From positions 1-17,076 of the forward strand of contig JAFGQA010000028.1 in NCBI GenBank assembly GCA_016935885.1: 17,076 bases of DNA, in the 5' to 3' direction. The translations under genes were made by a program, and so were the position numbers. This stretch comes from Phycisphaerae bacterium. GTDB lineage: Bacteria > Planctomycetota > Phycisphaerae > UBA1845 > UTPLA1. Below are positions 13,470 to 17,076 of the stretch, one piece after another; positions within the stretch are counted from its first letter, which is position 1; every line of letters starts with the position of its first letter. The notes beneath the pieces are model-generated. The model was not told where the DNA came from and searched no databases. It saw nothing but the letters and a program-made list of their open reading frames with translations.

Positions 13470-14486
13470 ATGGCCCAAATCGAAGTCGACAGCTTGTGCA
13501 AGACCTTCCGCGTGCCGGAGCGGGAGGGGGGGTTCTGGGCCTCGGTTCGCAGCATCTTCCGCCGGACGTTCCGGGATGTCCGGGCGGTCGATCACGTCGG
13601 CTTCTCGGTGGAGGCCGGGGAGATCGTCGGCTTCCTGGGGCCCAACGGCGCGGGCAAGACCACGACGCTCAAGATGCTATCGGGGCTGTTGCACCCGACG
13701 GCGGGCACCGCGCGCGTGCTTGGACACCTCCCGTGGCGGCGGGAGTCGGCCTACCTCCGGCGGATCAGCATGTTGATGGGCCAGCGCTCGCAAACGCAGT
13801 GGGACTTGCCTGTCATTGATTCGTTTCTGGTTCACGGGGCTGTTTATGGAATCCCGAAGCCCGACTACCAAAAGACGTTGGACGAGCTGGTCGACCTGCT
13901 CGACATCGAGGGCATCCTAAAGAAGCAGGTTCGCACGCTGTCGCTTGGTGAGCGGATGAAGTGCGAAATCTGCGTGTCGCTGTTGCATCGACCGGCCGTG
14001 CTGTTCCTCGACGAGCCGACGATCGGCGTTGACATCACCATGCAAGCGAGGATTCGGGGATTCATCGCTGACTATAACAAACGACATGGGGCGACGATCA
14101 TCCTGACGAGCCATTACATGGCGGACGTGACGGCATTGTGCAAACGGATCATCGTCATCGACCACGGTCACATCCTATTCGACGGGGCGTTGGATGCCCT
14201 ATCGGCCCGCGTGGCGCCGTTCAAGGTGATCAAGATCGACCTGACGCGCGAGTTGGACGGATACGATTTCACTGTGTACGGACATGTGCTGGCTCGCGAT
14301 GGGCGGAAGGTCTTGCTGCGCGTGGCGAAAGGAGAAGCGGCGACGGTCACGGGGCGGTTGCTCGCGGATCTGCCGGTCCTGGACCTCACGATCGAAGACC
14401 CGCCGATAGAGGATGTGATCGCCCGGGCGTTCGCGAACAAGGTGGCGGCGCCCGACGGCAGCGACGGCGAGGACGGGGGATCGTAA
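13470..14486 (+). CDS. ABC-2-type transporter ATP-binding protein
   Basis: ATPase subunit of an ABC exporter acting at the inner face of the cytoplasmic membrane. The 338 residues carry Walker A GPNGAGKT (57-64), a Q-loop around MGQRSQTQW (103-111), the signature LSLGERMK (157-164), Walker B VLFLDEPT (177-184) and the H-loop TSH (213-215), all intact. The long N-terminal loop (SVRSIFRRTFRDVRAV) and a C-terminal regulatory-like extension after residue 250 match the COG4586 type of ATPase that pairs with COG4587 and COG3694 permeases, exactly the two genes that follow. GAGGG lies about 5 nt before ATG 13470. Its stop overlaps the next start by one base (TAATG), implying translational coupling. 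Substrate unknown for this family. Confidence 0.95.
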   Translation: MAQIEVDSLCKTFRVPEREGGFWASVRSIFRRTFRDVRAVDHVGFSVEAGEIVGFLGPNGAGKTTTLKMLSGLLHPTAGTARVLGHLPWRRESAYLRRISMLMGQRSQTQWDLPVIDSFLVHGAVYGIPKPDYQKTLDELVDLLDIEGILKKQVRTLSLGERMKCEICVSLLHRPAVLFLDEPTIGVDITMQARIRGFIADYNKRHGATIILTSHYMADVTALCKRIIVIDHGHILFDGALDALSARVAPFKVIKIDLTRELDGYDFTVYGHVLARDGRKVLLRVAKGEAATVTGRLLADLPVLDLTIEDPPIEDVIARAFANKVAAPDGSDGEDGGS

Positions 14487-15292
14487 TGTGCGTCGTCCGT
14501 GCGTTTCTGGCGTATCTCCGGGCGGGCGTTGGGGTGATGTTTCAGTATCGGGGGGAGATCTTCCTGTGGACGATCTGGGGGCTCGTGAATCCGGCCGTAC
14601 TTTACGCGATGTGGAGTTCGGCGGCGGAAGGCAACACCGATGCAACGGTCGCAGGCTTCGATCGCGGGGGATTCGCGGCCTACTACTTCATCATTATGAT
14701 TGTCGGGCATTTCACCACGGCGTGGGACGTCTACGAGATCGGATACCTGATCCGCACGGGAAAGATGTCGCCGCTACTCTTGCGGCCCATCCTGCCTATC
14801 TGGAAGGCGCTGGCGGACAATGTGGCGTACAAGGCATCCACGCTGATGTTCACCGTGCCGATGTGGTGCCTGTTTGCCTGGTTGGTGAAGCCCACCTTGC
14901 ACACAGCGATTTGGCAGCTCGGGTTGGGCGCGGTCGCGCTGGTGCTCAGTGCGGCATTGAATTTCATTCTGGGATACACCGTGGCGCTGGTTGCGTTTTG
15001 GGTAACGAAGCTGGACGCCGCAGGCGAGGTGTACTTCGGGCTTGGTATGTTTCTCGGAGGCCGGTTCGCCCCGTTGGCGGCCTTGAAGGAGCCATTGCAC
15101 TCGGTTGCGGCGGTGCTGCCGTTTCGATGGATGTACGCCTTCCCGACGGAGCTTCTGACGGGCAAGACAGCGCGGCCGGCCGACGGGCTGGCGGGTATTG
15201 CGTGTCAGGTGATCTGGCTTGGCGTCGCGCTCGTTGCATTCCGTGTGTTGTGGGCGGCGGCGGTGAAGCGGTACGCGGCGGTTGGTGGGTGA
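14486..15292 (+). CDS. ABC-2-type transporter permease, first subunit
   Basis: Integral membrane subunit of 268 residues with about six hydrophobic segments (near 25-43, 63-80, 118-135, 145-173, 203-215 and 238-258). The family signature of ABC2_membrane_6 (PF06182, COG4587-like) shows as GKMSPLLLRPI (92-102) and GGRFAPLAALKEPLHSV (191-207) followed by LPFRWMYAFPTELLTG. GGACGGGGGA precedes the ATG, which overlaps the ATPase stop codon. Hydrophobic segments were placed by eye. It should form a heterodimer with the next permease, since each is single-domain. Exported substrate is not known. Confidence 0.92.
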   Translation: MCVVRAFLAYLRAGVGVMFQYRGEIFLWTIWGLVNPAVLYAMWSSAAEGNTDATVAGFDRGGFAAYYFIIMIVGHFTTAWDVYEIGYLIRTGKMSPLLLRPILPIWKALADNVAYKASTLMFTVPMWCLFAWLVKPTLHTAIWQLGLGAVALVLSAALNFILGYTVALVAFWVTKLDAAGEVYFGLGMFLGGRFAPLAALKEPLHSVAAVLPFRWMYAFPTELLTGKTARPADGLAGIACQVIWLGVALVAFRVLWAAAVKRYAAVGG

Positions 15293-15299
15293 CGTCATC

Positions 15300-16112
15300 G
15301 TGGTCCGTGCATTCAGACTGATGTTGCTGTTTGTCCGAGTGAGCGTCCAGAACGTCGCGGCATACCGGTTCGATTTGATCGCCCGAACCATCGTCTCGCT
15401 GATGCACGTTGGGGCGGAACTGTTGGGCGTCTGGATCATCTTCACAAACACGCAGGTGCTGGCCGGCTGGCGGTGGCAGCACATGCTGGTGTTGGTCGGT
15501 GTGTATCGGATCATTTCCGGGGGCATTCACATGTCGATCATGCCGAATATGCGGAAGGTCCTGGAGGACATCCGCGAAGGGACGCTCGACTTCGTCTTGA
15601 TGCGACCGGTGCATTCGCAGCTTCTGGTCAGCATCCGGGAGTTCGTCATCTGGAGGGTGGCGGACGTCGTCCTCGGTGTGTGCCTCGCGGTCTACGGCTG
15701 TGTGAAGTTGGTCGGTCATGTTCCGCTTGGGGCGGCGGTGACGTTTGTCCTGATGTTGACGGCAGGCTTTGCCATCGTTTACAGCGTCTGGCTCATGCTC
15801 GCGACGCTGTGTTTCTGGTTCGTTCGCATTCAGAACATCGAGATGATCTTCTGGAACGTCTTCGAGGCCGGCCGATTTCCAATCGTGATCTACCGCCCGT
15901 CGGTGCGGTGGCTGCTGACGTTTGTGGTACCGCTGGCGTTCATCACGACGTTTCCGGCCGTGTCGTTCATCGGCGACCCGAGTCTACTGGGCGAAGGCGG
16001 CGCCGTTTCCGCCGCGCCGGTGTGGGCGTTTGGAATTGCCGCGGTCATGCTGCTGATCTCCGGCTGGTTCTGGCTGTTCGGGCTTCGGCACTACAGCGGG
16101 GCTTCAGCGTGA
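15300..16112 (+). CDS. ABC-2-type transporter permease, second subunit
   Basis: Second membrane subunit, about 270 residues with around six hydrophobic stretches, of the COG3694 type. Signatures are GTLDFVLMRPVHSQ early and FPIVIYRPSVRWLLTFVVPL with AFITTFPAVSFIG toward the end. The start is uncertain: GTG 15300 has GGTGGGTGA upstream with about 7 nt spacing, while TTG 15282 or GTG 15285 would overlap the preceding gene by several bases, and ATG 15321 would be short. In every case it is closely coupled to the first permease. It completes an ATPase-plus-two-permeases exporter. No substrate clue lies nearby except the lipoprotein gene, which is on the other strand. Confidence 0.92.
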   Translation: MVRAFRLMLLFVRVSVQNVAAYRFDLIARTIVSLMHVGAELLGVWIIFTNTQVLAGWRWQHMLVLVGVYRIISGGIHMSIMPNMRKVLEDIREGTLDFVLMRPVHSQLLVSIREFVIWRVADVVLGVCLAVYGCVKLVGHVPLGAAVTFVLMLTAGFAIVYSVWLMLATLCFWFVRIQNIEMIFWNVFEAGRFPIVIYRPSVRWLLTFVVPLAFITTFPAVSFIGDPSLLGEGGAVSAAPVWAFGIAAVMLLISGWFWLFGLRHYSGASA

Positions 16113-16253
16113 CGCTGCCCGCAGGCGAGATGTCGGCGAGCGAAGAAGGCCCCAAACACTGAATCGCTCACCAGCGTGCGAGGGACAAGCCCCGGCGCCA
16201 CATTTGTTCGTTGACTGGTCTAGCTTATTGGCAGTTGCAGGTGGGAATCGGGC

Positions 16254-16757
16254 TCACTCGTCGTCGTCATCCAGGTCCCAATCGTCATCACCGTCGTCGT
16301 CATCGTCGTCCAGGTCCCAATCGTCGTCTTTGTCGTCATCGACGCCGGTGCTTGCCGTGTCCCGGGAAGGACCTCCGCCGCCCACCATCGTCCCGACCCC
16401 AGCCGTTGCCGTGCTAACGGTATCGGACAGCTTGCCCACGAGCCGACCGAACAGGCCCTTCTTCTTTGTGTCCTTCGGGCTCTTGGGCTTGTCCGGTTTC
16501 TTGGCGGAGGTGAGCTCTTCGTCCTCTCCGGCGGCTTGGCTGCGGAAGGAATCGAGCGGCTCAAAGGAGACGTCGCGGTCCACGAGCTTCACCTGCTTCT
16601 GATCGGCCACGTAGGAGGCCTCGAAGCTGGGGTCTGCGGGCGGCATCAGTGCGTCCTTGGCGATCACGGCGTGCTGTGGTTCTTCTTCTGCCTTCTGGCA
16701 GCCGACTGCGACGAGCAACAGCCCGGCCAACAGAGACGATAAGCCTGTGCGGATCAT
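16254..16757 (-). CDS. Putative lipoprotein with repetitive acidic C-terminal tail
   Basis: A 167-residue protein starting MIRTGLSSLLAGLLLVAVGC, a signal peptide with lipobox-like AVGC at 17-20, so it should be lipidated at Cys20 and exported. The middle is unremarkable, with a Lys/Pro-rich stretch (KKPDKPKSPKDTKKKG) then a Gly-rich segment (TAGVGTMVGGGG). From residue 140 it is almost wholly Asp with two DDDWDLDDDD units 13 residues apart. ATG 16757 is supported by GAAGGTG about 5 nt upstream; an upstream ATG at 16799 would bury the signal. I do not recognise a family. The tail could bind cations or basic partners, which is inference. Convergent with the ABC operon, 141 bp apart. Confidence 0.8.
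   Translation of the reverse strand: MIRTGLSSLLAGLLLVAVGCQKAEEEPQHAVIAKDALMPPADPSFEASYVADQKQVKLVDRDVSFEPLDSFRSQAAGEDEELTSAKKPDKPKSPKDTKKKGLFGRLVGKLSDTVSTATAGVGTMVGGGGPSRDTASTGVDDDKDDDWDLDDDDDDGDDDWDLDDDDE
16271..16325 (-). repeat. 39-bp-period repeat coding for the Asp/Trp tail
   Basis: The 16-mer CCAGGTCCCAATCGTC occurs exactly at 16271-16286 and 16310-16325, 39 bp apart. It encodes the repeated DDWDL in the lipoprotein tail, with intervening Asp codons read as GTC/ATC triplets on the plus strand. It is prone to length change by slippage. Confidence 0.85.
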
Positions 16758-16894
16758 CTTTGCACCTTCGATGATGAGTCGTTCAAGACGGGGCATCATG
16801 GCGGATCCCCGCCCGAAACCCCCACCAGTATAAGTTTAAGGCCTGGCGAAGGATGGGTCAATCGCCACCGGTTATCGGGCAGATCGGTTTGGCA

Positions 16895-16945
16895 GCCGTG
16901 ACAGTTCCGGTACGATTCGATTCCGGGTGCCACGGGCGGCTTGTA
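16895..16945 (+). mobile_element. MITE-like element, truncated copy D
   Basis: About 50 bp matching the left end of copies A and B: GTGACAGTTCCGG, then GATTCGATTCCGGGTGCC and ACGGGCGGCTTGT. The similarity stops abruptly and passes into the family-2 repeat, so the right two thirds are missing and the two families are joined here. Confidence 0.65.
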
Positions 16946-17034
16946 CGTGTTTAGCGTTCGAACGGGGTGGGTAACGAACGACGCGCCCTACGGGGGCGGG
17001 TCGTTCATTACCCGTGAGGACAGGCTGGAATGGA
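16942..17034 (-). repeat. Structured dispersed repeat, family 2, copy 2
   Basis: Inverted relative to copy 1. The hairpin core is 45 nt long (16969-17013): GGGTAACGAACGAC pairs with GTCGTTCATTACCC over 14 bp. Compared with copy 1, one C-G pair in the stem is replaced by a T-A pair and one wobble by a Watson-Crick pair, so pairing is preserved. The flanks TGTACGTGTT and CTGGAATGGA are shared. Confidence 0.8.
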
Positions 17035-17043
17035 TGCCCACGG

Positions 17044-17076
17044 GTAAGCTCCGCCGCCGCTGGCGGCTCCGCTTAC
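17044..17076. repeat. Hairpin with symmetric internal loop at window end
   Basis: GTAAGC and GCTTAC pair outside, GCCGCC and GGCGGC pair inside, with TCC opposite TCC between them and loop GCT. It directly follows family-2 copy 2 and may be part of a larger repeat that continues past the window. Confidence 0.5.

Larger units (their letters stand above)
16758..17076. other. Repeat-rich end of window, no gene seen
   Basis: Upstream of the lipoprotein gene. It contains a partial MITE-like copy (about 16895-16945), family-2 copy 2 (16942-17034) and a terminal hairpin (17044-17076). The lipoprotein promoter is expected here but was not identified. No coding region is supported. Confidence 0.7.

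Overview
The window reads as about 17 kb of chromosome from a GC-rich bacterium. My best guess is a planctomycete (Planctomycetota). The basis is gene repertoire and sequence style: GC-rich coding regions, many dispersed palindromic repeats, and an IS110-type transposase remnant. There is no rRNA or other taxonomic marker, so this is inference. Genes are densely packed but interrupted by repeat-rich gaps. I saw no tRNA, rRNA or CRISPR array.

Layout. (1) 289-5534, plus strand: valyl-tRNA synthetase (valS), a bifunctional-nuclease (DUF151/BFN) protein and an L-arabinokinase-like GHMP-fold protein whose ATP loop and catalytic Asp look lost. Gaps are 90 and 50 bp, so co-transcription is likely. 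(2) 8424-5935, minus strand: a two-TM protein with TPR-like repeats, then a NeuC-type hydrolysing UDP-GlcNAc 2-epimerase, 36 bp apart. (3) 8882-10186, plus strand: EPSP synthase (aroA), diverging from region 2, followed by a truncated TauE/SafE permease. (4) 11141-12175: a DHH/DHHA1 phosphoesterase (NrnA type). (5) 12935-12252, minus strand: an unrecognised protein, apparently lower in GC than its neighbours. (6) 13034-13126: an IS110-type transposase N-terminal remnant. (7) 13470-16112: a three-gene ABC-2-type exporter (ATPase plus two permeases), translationally coupled. (8) 16757-16254, minus strand: a lipoprotein with a repetitive Asp/Trp tail.

The most unusual content is the repeats. One family (complete copies at 5703-5889, 8649-8790 and 10809-10950, plus a partial near 16895) has 12-bp near-perfect terminal inverted repeats GGGTSCRTGACA and internal hairpins enclosed by an outer stem. 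One copy is flanked by an exact 9-bp direct repeat, the mark of a transposed MITE-like element. A second family (13204-13302 and, inverted, 16942-17034) folds into a 45-nt hairpin whose stem is kept by a paired substitution between the copies; its two copies bracket the ABC operon and lipoprotein gene. A palindrome also sits in frame inside valS. Together with the degenerate GHMP protein, the truncated permease and the transposase remnant, this points to a region shaped by small mobile elements.

Functionally the genes are mostly housekeeping (translation, shikimate pathway, nucleotide or RNA turnover) and envelope related (amino-sugar epimerase, exporter, lipoprotein). No single new multi-gene system is evident; the repeat families and the putative pseudokinase are the best candidates for undescribed biology.
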